Source: Bacteroidota bacterium
Lineage (GTDB): Bacteria > Bacteroidota > Rhodothermia > Rhodothermales > UBA10348
Reading direction: 5' to 3'
Length of the DNA stretch: 5,776 bases
Assembly: GCA_018623785.1 (NCBI GenBank)
Contig: JAAZVD010000117.1
Location: 1-5,776, forward strand
Within the stretch, counting starts at the first letter, position 1. Each line of letters opens with the position of its first letter. This document shows, one piece after another, positions 1 through 5,776 of this stretch. The position numbers and the translations under genes are program-made. Under the pieces are notes generated by a model that searched no databases, was not told the origin of the DNA, and saw only the letters and a list, made by a program, of their open reading frames with translations.

Positions 1-886
1 ACAGATTATTGCAGCCTTGGTGGCGATGGCGTGTTCACTCCCCGGGGTCTTTCTGATTCTTCGAAAGATGGTCATGATGAGTGATGCCATCGGTCATGCT
101 ATTCTTCCGGGCATTGTCGTTGCTTTCCTACTGACAGGCACCCTTAATTCGCCATGGCTCATTCTCGGTGCTGCGCTTTCGGGAATGGCCACGGTGGCAC
201 TGGTGGAAATGGTGCGCAATACGGGTTTGTTGAAAGAGGATGCCGCTATCGGTATTGTCTTTCCGGCCCTTTTCAGCATTGGTGTGGTGCTCATTGCCCA
301 ATTCGCCGGCGATGTACATCTGGATGTCGATGCTGTCTTGTTGGGTGAACTCGCTTTTGCGCCCTTCGACCGGGTAGTGTTATTCGGTAAGGATATACCC
401 AAGGCCCTGGTGGTAATGGGCATGATCCTGGTTATCAATGCCGTCTTTATTGCGCTCTTTTACAAGGAACTGAAAATATCAACGTTCGACGCCGCACTGG
501 CAGGAAGCCTCGGGTTTGCACCGGCAGTCTTGCACTATCTCCTGATGGGACTTGTATCCATCACGGCCGTCGGCGCATTCGATGCCGTCGGTTCCATTCT
601 TGTCGTAGCGCTCATGGTCGCGCCGCCGGCCGCAGCCTATCTGCTCACACACCGGCTGGGCCTCATGCTGCTCTGGTCTGTCTTGCTGGGCTGTGTATCA
701 GCTATCGGAGGGTACTGGATAGCCAGAGTGTTGGATGCCTCCATCGCAGGATCCATGGCAACAGCGGCAGGACTTGTTTTTACTCTCGTTCTGCTCGTGG
801 CGCCGCAACGAGGCCTATTATCACAGCGACGAGGACAAAAACGGCGCGCGTCGGATCTGTCAGCCGGCCCGCTCGATACGAACTGA
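1..886 (+). CDS. Metal-ion ABC transporter permease (ABC-3 family, ZnuB/MntB/TroD-like), 5' partial
   Basis: Inner-membrane permease of a manganese, zinc or iron importer, expected to work with a cytoplasmic ATPase and a periplasmic metal-binding protein that lie outside the window. The frame is open from base 2 and gives 294 visible residues. The first in-frame start-like codon, TTG at 17, falls inside the conserved first membrane helix, so the true start lies left of the window and perhaps 10-20 residues are missing. Family signatures seen are CSLPGVFLILRKMVMMSDAI followed by GHAILPGIV near the N-terminus, DVHLDVDAVLLGELAF in the middle (typical of the TroD/MntD branch), and the coupling-helix region around AVGAFDAVGSILVVALMVAP. 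About eight hydrophobic segments are visible. The tail (QRRGQKRRASD...) is charged and cytoplasmic-looking. The gene converges on ccmF and overlaps its 3' end by 27 bp. The family is clear; which metal is carried cannot be read from the sequence. Confidence 0.93.
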   Translation, partial: QIIAALVAMACSLPGVFLILRKMVMMSDAIGHAILPGIVVAFLLTGTLNSPWLILGAALSGMATVALVEMVRNTGLLKEDAAIGIVFPALFSIGVVLIAQFAGDVHLDVDAVLLGELAFAPFDRVVLFGKDIPKALVVMGMILVINAVFIALFYKELKISTFDAALAGSLGFAPAVLHYLLMGLVSITAVGAFDAVGSILVVALMVAPPAAAYLLTHRLGLMLLWSVLLGCVSAIGGYWIARVLDASIAGSMATAAGLVFTLVLLVAPQRGLLSQRRGQKRRASDLSAGPLDTN

Positions 887-3310
887 AGCCTGGTGCTGTT
901 CAGAGGCCCGTCGGTATACAGACAGCCCGAATCCGAGAGAAAGGATGATGAATCCGATCCAGACCAGGCTGATAAGCGGTTTCTCGTGTGCTTGAACAAC
1001 CAGCCAATCCTGCGGGGGCAGCGCAACGCCTTCGACCCCGAGATTGATAGACCCTGAATCCACGTTCATACCCGTAAAGGCTACGCTGATACCCCAGTCA
1101 GGAATACTGTTCTGGAGGTACTCTACGGATCGGTTGGTCTTGATGACGTAAACAGGTTTCAATTCGCGCTGATCTCCGGTTGCTGTTTCCGTTACCAAGA
1201 GGTTGGCTCCGACCGCTACTTCCGTGGAGTCTCCAATCAGATCGTTATCCACATTGAGGTCGAAGGCTACGAATTCCAACGTATAGCTGTCGTTGCCCAA
1301 GGAGACCGACTCACCCCTTGCGAGGGTGATTTCTCCCCGATCTGCGCTTTCTCCAAACATGACGCTGGGTGAAACGGCCACAAATAGGTCTTTTTCAGCC
1401 CACTTTTTAAGGTCCGGATTTTGGATCCATTGCCCACGATTGCTCTCGTAGGCGACTGGTCTCATTTCGAATGACCGTCCGCGCGGATCCTCGAATGCCA
1501 GGTCGTAGGTAGGCAGCCCTTCCTCATTCACTCCTTGGCCCGTATAGGTAACCGTGTACCCTTGAATGGTTCGGGTTTCCCCGCGGCTGATGACAAAGTT
1601 TTCGCGGCTTTCCCCGAGCTGCGCCCCGTTGCGACCAATCGTGGTGCTGAGGCCACTGGACGTGATGATACCCAACACCATGACGGCAAATCCGATATGG
1701 GTCGCTGCACCTCCGGCCAGTTTGAGATTTCCCCGGGCAATACGCCACATGACTTCCGCATTACCGAAGAAGGCGAAAAAAGCGACGAAGACCAGTATTA
1801 GCATCAACAGGAAGGGTCCGTGTTGTGCCCACGATTGCGCTAGGGCTGCCAGACCTGCAGCCTGAAGGGCATCAGCACCAACCTGTGCAAAAGAGGCGGC
1901 TTCGGCAGCTCTCACACGGAAAGGTGTCAGGAAAAAGAAGGCGATGGTGGCGACAGAGGAGAAAAGAACCGGTCGAATCAGCACTTTGTTGACCGTTTCT
2001 ACATTCATCTTATTCCACCAGAACAACTGCCCAATCCCTGCCAGAAAGAGAAACGCAATCGTGAGTGGCAGGGACCACTTGTTGTAGAACTCGATGGGCA
2101 CGGTAGAGGGGCTGTCCCGGAAAATGCGCCCTATGATGGGAGCACTTGTGCCCAATAGGACGACCAGGGCAATTCCGGTCAAGATCATGGCGCCCGCAAA
2201 AATCATAAACTCCCGAGAGAGCACGTTCGGCTCTTTGTCCGGCTTGGGTAGGTCTCCAAAACGAATGAAGAAAAGGCCGAAGCCGAGCAGCCCCATGGTC
2301 AGGATCCAAATGAGAAGCTGATTATACAGGCCAAGATCTACGAAGGAGTGCACGGATATATCGCCCAGGATACCGCTTCTGGTCAAAAAAGTGGAGTACA
2401 CGACCAGCATGTAAGCTGCAATGGCCAGAAAGAAAGACGCCTTGTTGCTGTGGCCAGATCGCTTTTGAACAATCATCGTGTGGACGGCAGCAATACCGAT
2501 CAGCCATGGTACCAAGGATGAGTTCTCAACCGGATCCCATGCCCAGTAGCCGCCGAAACTGAGCGTGATGTATGCCCAATATCCTCCCAGGGCAATACCT
2601 ACGCCAAGCGCCAATACCGCAAACAGCGTCCACGGCAGCGCCGGGCGGACCCAAGAGGTGTACTGCCGCTTCCACAGCGCCGTTACGGCAAAGGCAAAGG
2701 GCACAATCATAGATGCGAACCCGACGAACAAGACGGGAGGGTGGATTACCATCCAGTAGTTTCGCAGCAGATCGTTGAGCCCTTGGCCATCGGTGGGAAT
2801 GATACCCGCCTGAATCATTGGAGCCGTCGGAAATTTCTCAGCCAAGGTGGCAAAGGGTGAGGATCCGATCGGGATGGGTCCGATCTGCAGCCCGGCAATC
2901 ATGGAGATGAGAAACACTTGGCACAGGGCTATAATGGCCATTACAGGCGCCTCGTATTCCCGGGCGAACGATATCACAGCCAGGCCCACCAGGGCGTTCA
3001 TCACGATCCAGAGCAGAAACGATCCCTCTTGTCCAGCCCACGAAGCCGCCACGAGATAGTCTGTAGACAGATCCATGGCCGTGTTTTCATACACGTACGC
3101 GTACTCAAAGGCATGCGTCAGGTTGAGGTAGATCAAGAGCCCGAAAGACCCAAGCACGCCCATCGTTGCCACCCACCACGACAGGCGACCAATGCGTTTC
3201 CATTCACCTACGCGCGTTTCCAGTTTGGAGGAGCGCAGAAAGGTGAGCCCAGATAGCACACACGCTACCAGGGAAAGGAGGATCAAAAGCTTACCTATCG
3301 TTCCGATCAT
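860..3310 (-). CDS. ccmF: CcmF-type cytochrome c heme lyase (cytochrome c-type biogenesis protein)
   Basis: Integral membrane subunit of the System I (Ccm) pathway, which attaches heme covalently to apocytochrome c on the outer face of the cytoplasmic membrane. The ORF has 816 codons, starting ATG at 3310 and ending TGA at 860. The WWD-type motif is GGYWAWDPVENSSLVPWL at residues 253-270. Histidines H190 (in IHPP), H277, H321 and H538 sit in the contexts expected for the four conserved CcmF histidines: two external heme ligands (H190, H321) and two ligands of the buried heme b (H277, H538). About 14-15 membrane helices are visible. A periplasmic domain of roughly 225 residues (about 553-778) precedes the last helix (about 779-799). 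The protein is longer than E. coli CcmF (about 650 residues); the extra length lies in that domain and in an Ala-rich stretch at about 467-493. No clear Shine-Dalgarno precedes the ATG. No other ccm gene is visible beside it. The family is certain; CcmF rather than the related CcsA is supported by length and histidine pattern. Confidence 0.95.
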   Translation of the reverse strand: MIGTIGKLLILLSLVACVLSGLTFLRSSKLETRVGEWKRIGRLSWWVATMGVLGSFGLLIYLNLTHAFEYAYVYENTAMDLSTDYLVAASWAGQEGSFLLWIVMNALVGLAVISFAREYEAPVMAIIALCQVFLISMIAGLQIGPIPIGSSPFATLAEKFPTAPMIQAGIIPTDGQGLNDLLRNYWMVIHPPVLFVGFASMIVPFAFAVTALWKRQYTSWVRPALPWTLFAVLALGVGIALGGYWAYITLSFGGYWAWDPVENSSLVPWLIGIAAVHTMIVQKRSGHSNKASFFLAIAAYMLVVYSTFLTRSGILGDISVHSFVDLGLYNQLLIWILTMGLLGFGLFFIRFGDLPKPDKEPNVLSREFMIFAGAMILTGIALVVLLGTSAPIIGRIFRDSPSTVPIEFYNKWSLPLTIAFLFLAGIGQLFWWNKMNVETVNKVLIRPVLFSSVATIAFFFLTPFRVRAAEAASFAQVGADALQAAGLAALAQSWAQHGPFLLMLILVFVAFFAFFGNAEVMWRIARGNLKLAGGAATHIGFAVMVLGIITSSGLSTTIGRNGAQLGESRENFVISRGETRTIQGYTVTYTGQGVNEEGLPTYDLAFEDPRGRSFEMRPVAYESNRGQWIQNPDLKKWAEKDLFVAVSPSVMFGESADRGEITLARGESVSLGNDSYTLEFVAFDLNVDNDLIGDSTEVAVGANLLVTETATGDQRELKPVYVIKTNRSVEYLQNSIPDWGISVAFTGMNVDSGSINLGVEGVALPPQDWLVVQAHEKPLISLVWIGFIILSLGFGLSVYRRASEQHQASVRIERAG

Positions 3311-3421
3311 GGCCAGAATGGGGTTGCTTGAAAAGCGGGGTCATGCTCGCGTCTGTGGATTAACCACTGTTCCTCTGGCTGGATCTCCAGCGGCATCCAA
3401 ATTCATGTTTTTTTGGAAGCA

Positions 3422-3481
3422 GCGGTCGGACAAGGGAGAAACCGGCCGAGAAACCGGACAAGGGAGAAACCGGTCGACCGC
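3422..3481. repeat. Direct-repeat cluster bounded by a 7-bp inverted repeat
   Basis: A 19-bp sequence, CGGACAAGGGAGAAACCGG, occurs exactly twice (3427-3445 and 3455-3473, period 28). Its core GAGAAACCGG also occurs a third time between them (copies at 3436, 3448 and 3464, so spacings of 12 and 16). The cluster is bracketed by GCGGTCG (3422-3428) and its complement CGACCGC (3475-3481), and ends in the 10-bp palindrome CGGTCGACCG (3471-3480). Weaker relatives (AACCGGACC near 3508, AACCGAAAGGACAGGG near 3532) continue toward the terminator. It lies about 110-190 bp upstream of the ccmF start. It could be a protein-binding array or merely a small local duplication. Confidence 0.75.
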
Positions 3482-3565
3482 GATATCCGACGACGGCGCG
3501 ACGGGCCAACCGGACCACGATTCAGCCGGTGAACCGAAAGGACAGGGCAAACGGGAAGTTGAACC

Positions 3566-3590
3566 AAAAAAAGCGCGAGCCCGCCTCAAG
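3566..3590 (-). terminator. Probable rho-independent terminator for the pheT-zapA-RNA unit
   Basis: On the minus strand AGGCG (3582-3586) pairs with CGC-G-CT (3572-3577, one bulged G) around a GGCT loop, followed directly by seven T (3566-3572, the first of which closes the stem). The T run is clear but the stem is short and bulged. It is well placed to end transcription coming from pheT, zapA and the RNA candidate, about 255 bp before the ccmF start. Confidence 0.5.
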
Positions 3591-3591
3591 A

Positions 3592-3614
3592 GTGGAAGAA
3601 TCTCATTTTTCCAC
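3592..3614. repeat. Near-perfect 23-bp inverted repeat (hairpin) behind the RNA candidate
   Basis: GTGGAAGAAT at 3592-3601 faces ATTTTTCCAC at 3605-3614 across a 3-nt loop. As plus-strand RNA all ten positions pair, one of them G-U. As minus-strand RNA nine of ten pair, with one A-C mismatch. It lies between the closing helix of the 6S candidate and the GC hairpin with a T run, so it may form part of the 3' end or processing signal of that transcript. Confidence 0.6.
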
Positions 3615-3623
3615 ATCATGGGT

Positions 3624-3821
3624 GCCGCTCAGCCTTTTCCAACGTCCCCTGCCGACCGGGTCGGACCATACATGCGTACGGGTGGGGCCTGCTGTCCAAG
3701 CCCGAAGGAGGGCTCCCTCAAACGAAAGTGTTAGATTCTTATCGTGTCGAGACGAGTCGCGCTACGACCCATGGTACGACCACTCTCGGGATCAGGCAAG
3801 TTCAAAGCGACAGGGGGCGGC
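3624..3821 (-). ncRNA. ssrS: Candidate 6S RNA (ssrS-like), ends approximate
   Basis: Read on the minus strand, this stretch of about 198 nt folds as a long hairpin broken by internal loops. The pairings are GCCGC (3817-3821) with GCGGC (3624-3628); AAC (3800-3802) with GTT (3641-3643); CCTG (3793-3796) with CAGG (3648-3651); CCGA (3786-3789) with TCGG (3652-3655); and GGTCGTACCAT (3771-3781) with ATGGTCCGACC (3659-3669), 10 of 11 paired. A terminal hairpin pairs AGCCC (3710-3714) with GGGCT (3699-3703) across a 6-nt loop. The large unpaired interior between the main helix and the terminal hairpin resembles the open-promoter-like bubble of 6S RNA, which sequesters housekeeping RNA polymerase. 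Length fits the family (about 160-200 nt). Position directly behind zapA matches E. coli, where ssrS follows zapA. The assignment rests on hand-drawn pairing and context, since 6S primary sequence is poorly conserved. A different structured RNA, or a zapA 3' UTR, remains possible. Confidence 0.55.
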
Positions 3822-3828
3822 TTCAGGA

Positions 3829-4122
3829 TCAGGCCAGCAGGGCTTTTGACAGTTTCTTCTCCAGGTCGGTCAACACGCCGTTTACATGCTCCCCGGGATC
3901 GAGGGCAGAAGAACGTTCAATAAACAATTCTTCCGTGAGGGCCAGCCCCGCAATGACTGCTGCTGTCAGGTCGGACTGTTCGGGATGAGCATCCTTGAAC
4001 GCTTTGAGTTTGGCGTTGAGGTATGAAGCCATCTCAAGCGTTGCCAGTTCGTCGTCCTTGGTAACGCGGAGTGTGTAGTCCTTGCCCAGTAGTCGAATCT
4101 TGATGGGAATCAATTGGCTCAT
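3829..4122 (-). CDS. zapA: Cell division protein ZapA
   Basis: Small cytoplasmic protein that binds FtsZ and bundles its protofilaments, stabilising the Z-ring at midcell. The protein is 97 residues, a normal length for ZapA. The N-terminal globular part (about 1-45) carries the family pattern: a beta-hairpin reading IPIKIRLLGKDYTLRV, then an acidic turn and the start of a helix with LEMASYLNAKLKAFKDAHP. Residues about 50-95 form the long helix (DLTAAVIAGLALTEELF and on to the C-terminal EKKLSKALLA) used for dimer and tetramer coiled-coil contacts. The ATG lies 2 nt after the TGA of the coiled-coil gene upstream, with no obvious Shine-Dalgarno, so translation is probably coupled. The stop is followed within about 8 nt by the first helix of the 6S RNA candidate. 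Confidence 0.92.
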   Translation of the reverse strand: MSQLIPIKIRLLGKDYTLRVTKDDELATLEMASYLNAKLKAFKDAHPEQSDLTAAVIAGLALTEELFIERSSALDPGEHVNGVLTDLEKKLSKALLA

Positions 4123-4124
4123 GA

Positions 4125-4499
4125 TCAGGCGTCTTTGGTTTCTGTACCTGCATTCTCAGCCTCAATCAGCTCGTCCACTAGTCTGATATAGGCTTCCAAG
4201 GTGCCACGGAGCTCATCCGGGCTCTCAGTAAACACCACATGGGTGCCATCTTGATCCGCCCGACCACCGCGCTGGAGCGCATCCACTTCCCGTCGAAGTG
4301 CCATGTTTTCCTCGCGTAGCCGATGGAGTTCTTTGACAGCCAGATCAACGCGGTCGCGCAAGCGCTCCAGGGCTCGTGTCCCCTTCAATTGCGTTGGGCC
4401 TCGTCTTTCGGGTGTGCCACCTGAAGGGAGTGGACCGCCTTCGAACATGCTCTGTTGCCCCGGTGCTTCGTCCCGGTCGTCGTGTGAGGGTGTTGCCAT
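4125..4499 (-). CDS. Small coiled-coil protein, possible ZapB-like partner of ZapA
   Basis: A 124-residue protein of no family I can name with certainty. Residues 1-40 are rich in Gly, Pro, Asp and Glu and look disordered. Residues about 43-77 form a clear heptad coiled coil (ALERLRDRVDLAVKELHRL and LREENMALRREVDALQ). Residues about 95-116 form an amphipathic acidic helix (DELRGTLEAYIRLVDELIEA). There is no signal peptide or membrane segment, so it should be cytoplasmic. I place the start at ATG 4499; the frame opens two codons earlier with TTG at 4505, which is less likely. No Shine-Dalgarno is visible for either. It sits between pheT (61 nt upstream) and zapA (2 nt downstream), which suggests a division role like that of ZapB, a short coiled-coil protein that binds ZapA. 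That function is inferred from shape and context only. Confidence 0.8.
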   Translation of the reverse strand: MATPSHDDRDEAPGQQSMFEGGPLPSGGTPERRGPTQLKGTRALERLRDRVDLAVKELHRLREENMALRREVDALQRGGRADQDGTHVVFTESPDELRGTLEAYIRLVDELIEAENAGTETKDA

Positions 4500-4560
4500 G
4501 GTCAAGGAAAGGATGCGAGATCAGATGTAAGCCCGTAATACTCTGCACCCGAATATAGCA

Positions 4561-5776
4561 TCATCCTCGAAGTTTGGCATCAAACTCCTTTTCCACTGTT
4601 TTCAGGATGCGTGCAATGACCTTGTCCACCTCGTTGTCCCGCAGTGTCCGATCAGCACCCAGACGTAGACCAAAGGCTAGGCTCTTGTTGCCCTCGCCAA
4701 CATGCTCTCCCTCATAGAGGTCGAATACCGTTACCTGCCTCAGTAAATCCCCGCCTGCCCGTTCAATAGCTTCGATCATGGGACCAGCAGGTTGCGAGGA
4801 AGGAACGGTCAAGGCAAGGTCCCGCTCCACGATCGGAAAGCGGCTGATAGCCTGGAAACGGGGAAGGATAGCGTCTGCAGCGGCTTCAGCCAGCGTGGTG
4901 AAGTCGATTTCAGCGACCAGCCCGTCATGGCGCAACGTGTAGTCCTCCGCCACGGCATCCGATACACGGATCAGTGAGCCAATCCAGCGCTTGCCGAGGA
5001 GGATGTCCACGCCCCACGATGCCAGGTCCGATGCTTCCCGCTGAGTATACCGGGGCGCATCAAGACCCGTTGCTCCGAGGACCCGGTCAACGATACCCTT
5101 TAGGTCGAAAAGGTCGGCCTCTCTGGGTTCGCCTTCCCAATAAGGGCCTTCCCATTGCCCGGAAGCCAGGATCATGAGGGTCTCCGTCTCGGTGTAGTCG
5201 CCGACGAGGGTGCGGTTGGTATTCCGTTTCGTGTGGACGCGACCGAACTCGAACAGGCGTACAGCTTGCTGGCCGTGATTATGATTGTGACCGGCCACTT
5301 TCAAGAGACCCGGGAGCAACGACGGGCGCAGGGCGGCCATTTCAGTCGTGATGGGATTCATCGTCTCCACCACGTCGCCACCGAAGCGTCCGCCCGGGAG
5401 AGCCGGATTGTTGAACCGCTCAGCCGTCTCGATGGGAAGCATCGAGTTGGTGTACGTTTCCCGGAAACCAATTCCGGAAAGCACATCCCGCAGACGTTCA
5501 CGCAGTTGTCGATCTACCGCAATAGCAGGAGTAAAATTGGGTATCCGGGAGTGGGTTGGCTCTGGAATATTGTCATATCCAAATAACCGGGCTACTTCCT
5601 CGACGAGATCAATCTCGCGCTGCACATCAGGGCGGAAGGAAGGAACCGTAACGTCCCACGTCAGCGGCTCAGCCTGTTTTTCGGTAACACCGAAGCCGAT
5701 GGCTTCCAACAGGCGCACCATCTCCGAGGGGGCGATGTCCGCGCCTACGATATCCAAAACCCGTTGTGCTCGGAGG
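4561..5776 (-). CDS. pheT: Phenylalanyl-tRNA synthetase beta subunit, C-terminal half (5' partial)
   Basis: Beta chain of the alpha2-beta2 enzyme that charges tRNA-Phe. About 404 codons of an expected 780-820 are visible; the frame runs on past the right edge, and the TTG at 5757 is internal. Counting from that codon: residues 1-65 are the B5 domain, with PSFRPDVQREIDLVEEVARL and FGYDNIPEP. Residues about 75-300 are the inactive class II-like core, including MNPITTEMAALRPSLLPGLL, RLFEFGRV and DLFDLKGIVDRVL. Residues about 305-398 are the ferredoxin-fold anticodon-binding domain that contacts the tRNA (SRFPIVERDLALTVP, VTVFDLYEG, NKSLAFGLRL, RTLRDNEV). The gene ends with TGA at 4561. The N-terminal B1-B4 part, with the tRNA-binding and editing regions, is outside the window, so pheS cannot be assessed. 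No terminator follows, so the next two genes are probably co-transcribed. Confidence 0.96.
   Translation of the reverse strand, partial: LRAQRVLDIVGADIAPSEMVRLLEAIGFGVTEKQAEPLTWDVTVPSFRPDVQREIDLVEEVARLFGYDNIPEPTHSRIPNFTPAIAVDRQLRERLRDVLSGIGFRETYTNSMLPIETAERFNNPALPGGRFGGDVVETMNPITTEMAALRPSLLPGLLKVAGHNHNHGQQAVRLFEFGRVHTKRNTNRTLVGDYTETETLMILASGQWEGPYWEGEPREADLFDLKGIVDRVLGATGLDAPRYTQREASDLASWGVDILLGKRWIGSLIRVSDAVAEDYTLRHDGLVAEIDFTTLAEAAADAILPRFQAISRFPIVERDLALTVPSSQPAGPMIEAIERAGGDLLRQVTVFDLYEGEHVGEGNKSLAFGLRLGADRTLRDNEVDKVIARILKTVEKEFDAKLRG

Larger units (their letters stand above)
3311..3828. other. 518-bp intergenic region between zapA and ccmF
   Basis: No convincing protein gene lies here. ORFs of up to 180 codons exist, but they have biased composition, no recognisable motif and overlap one another on both strands. 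The zapA-proximal half (about 3566-3828) holds a foldable RNA candidate and a terminator-like hairpin on the minus strand. The ccmF-proximal half (3311-3565) holds a GAGAAACCGG repeat cluster at 3422-3481, a small perfect hairpin at 3378-3391 (GCTGG, loop ATCT, CCAGC), and presumably the ccmF promoter, for which I see no clear -35/-10 pair. Confidence 0.8.

Noticed and set aside
3427..3473. Short regularly spaced repeats as a CRISPR array
   Set aside because: Only two full copies 28 bp apart, the 9-bp spacing is too short for spacers, and no cas genes are visible.
3341..3619. 92-codon minus-strand ORF in the intergenic region
   Set aside because: No recognisable motif, Pro/Arg/Ser-biased composition; it crosses the terminator-like hairpin, the palindrome and the repeat cluster, so it looks like chance.
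3560..3828. tmRNA, RNase P RNA or SRP RNA as the identity of the structured region
   Set aside because: None of the conserved sequence blocks of those RNAs could be found on either strand.
3192..3849. Plus-strand ORFs (180 and 106 codons) running from inside ccmF and across the intergenic region
   Set aside because: They overlap the N-terminus of ccmF or the end of zapA antisense, have biased composition, no family resemblance and no start signal.
3844..3873. Possible promoter for the RNA candidate on the minus strand: TTGACC, 18-nt spacer, TCAAAA
   Set aside because: The -35 is good but the -10 matches only about three of six positions, and the whole pair lies in zapA coding sequence. Processing from the operon transcript is equally likely.
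4500..4560. AT-rich words (TATATT, TATTAC on the minus strand) as a promoter for the coiled-coil/zapA pair
   Set aside because: No -35-like element at the right distance; co-transcription from pheT explains the pair without one.
5755..5757. TTG as the start of the pheT fragment
   Set aside because: The frame continues upstream to the window edge with residues that fit the B5 domain (LRAQRV before it), so the codon is internal.

Overview
This 5.8 kb window is chromosomal housekeeping sequence. It looks most like a member of the Bacteroidota/Rhodothermota-type bacteria. That guess rests on gene order (pheT, small coiled-coil gene, zapA), a large single-gene CcmF-type heme lyase, and few clear Shine-Dalgarno sequences. 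It is an inference; no marker in the window fixes the taxon.

Layout from left to right. (1) Positions 1-886, plus strand: a metal-ion ABC transporter permease (ABC-3 / ZnuB-MntB-TroD family), missing only its first residues at the window edge. (2) Positions 860-3310, minus strand: an 816-residue CcmF-type cytochrome c heme lyase with the WWD-type motif and all four expected histidines. Its 3' end overlaps the 3' end of the permease gene by 27 bp, tail to tail. (3) Positions 3311-3828: a 518-bp stretch with no credible protein gene. Next to zapA its minus strand can fold into a long, interrupted hairpin of about 198 nt, followed by a short AT-rich hairpin and a GC hairpin with seven T. Size, shape and location behind zapA make a 6S RNA (ssrS) the best guess. 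The half nearer ccmF holds a compact direct-repeat cluster bounded by a 7-bp inverted repeat. (4) Positions 3829-4499, minus strand: zapA, preceded by a small coiled-coil gene that may be its ZapB-like partner, with only 2 nt between them. (5) Positions 4561-5776, minus strand: the C-terminal half of pheT (phenylalanyl-tRNA synthetase beta chain), cut by the window edge.

pheT, the coiled-coil gene, zapA and the candidate RNA probably form one transcription unit read leftward and ending at the terminator near 3566-3590. ccmF lies further along the same strand and probably has its own promoter in the 255 bp between that terminator and its start. The permease belongs to a separate metal-uptake operon that enters from the left. 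No mobile element, CRISPR array, tRNA or defence system was seen. The least explained part of the window is the 3311-3828 intergenic region.
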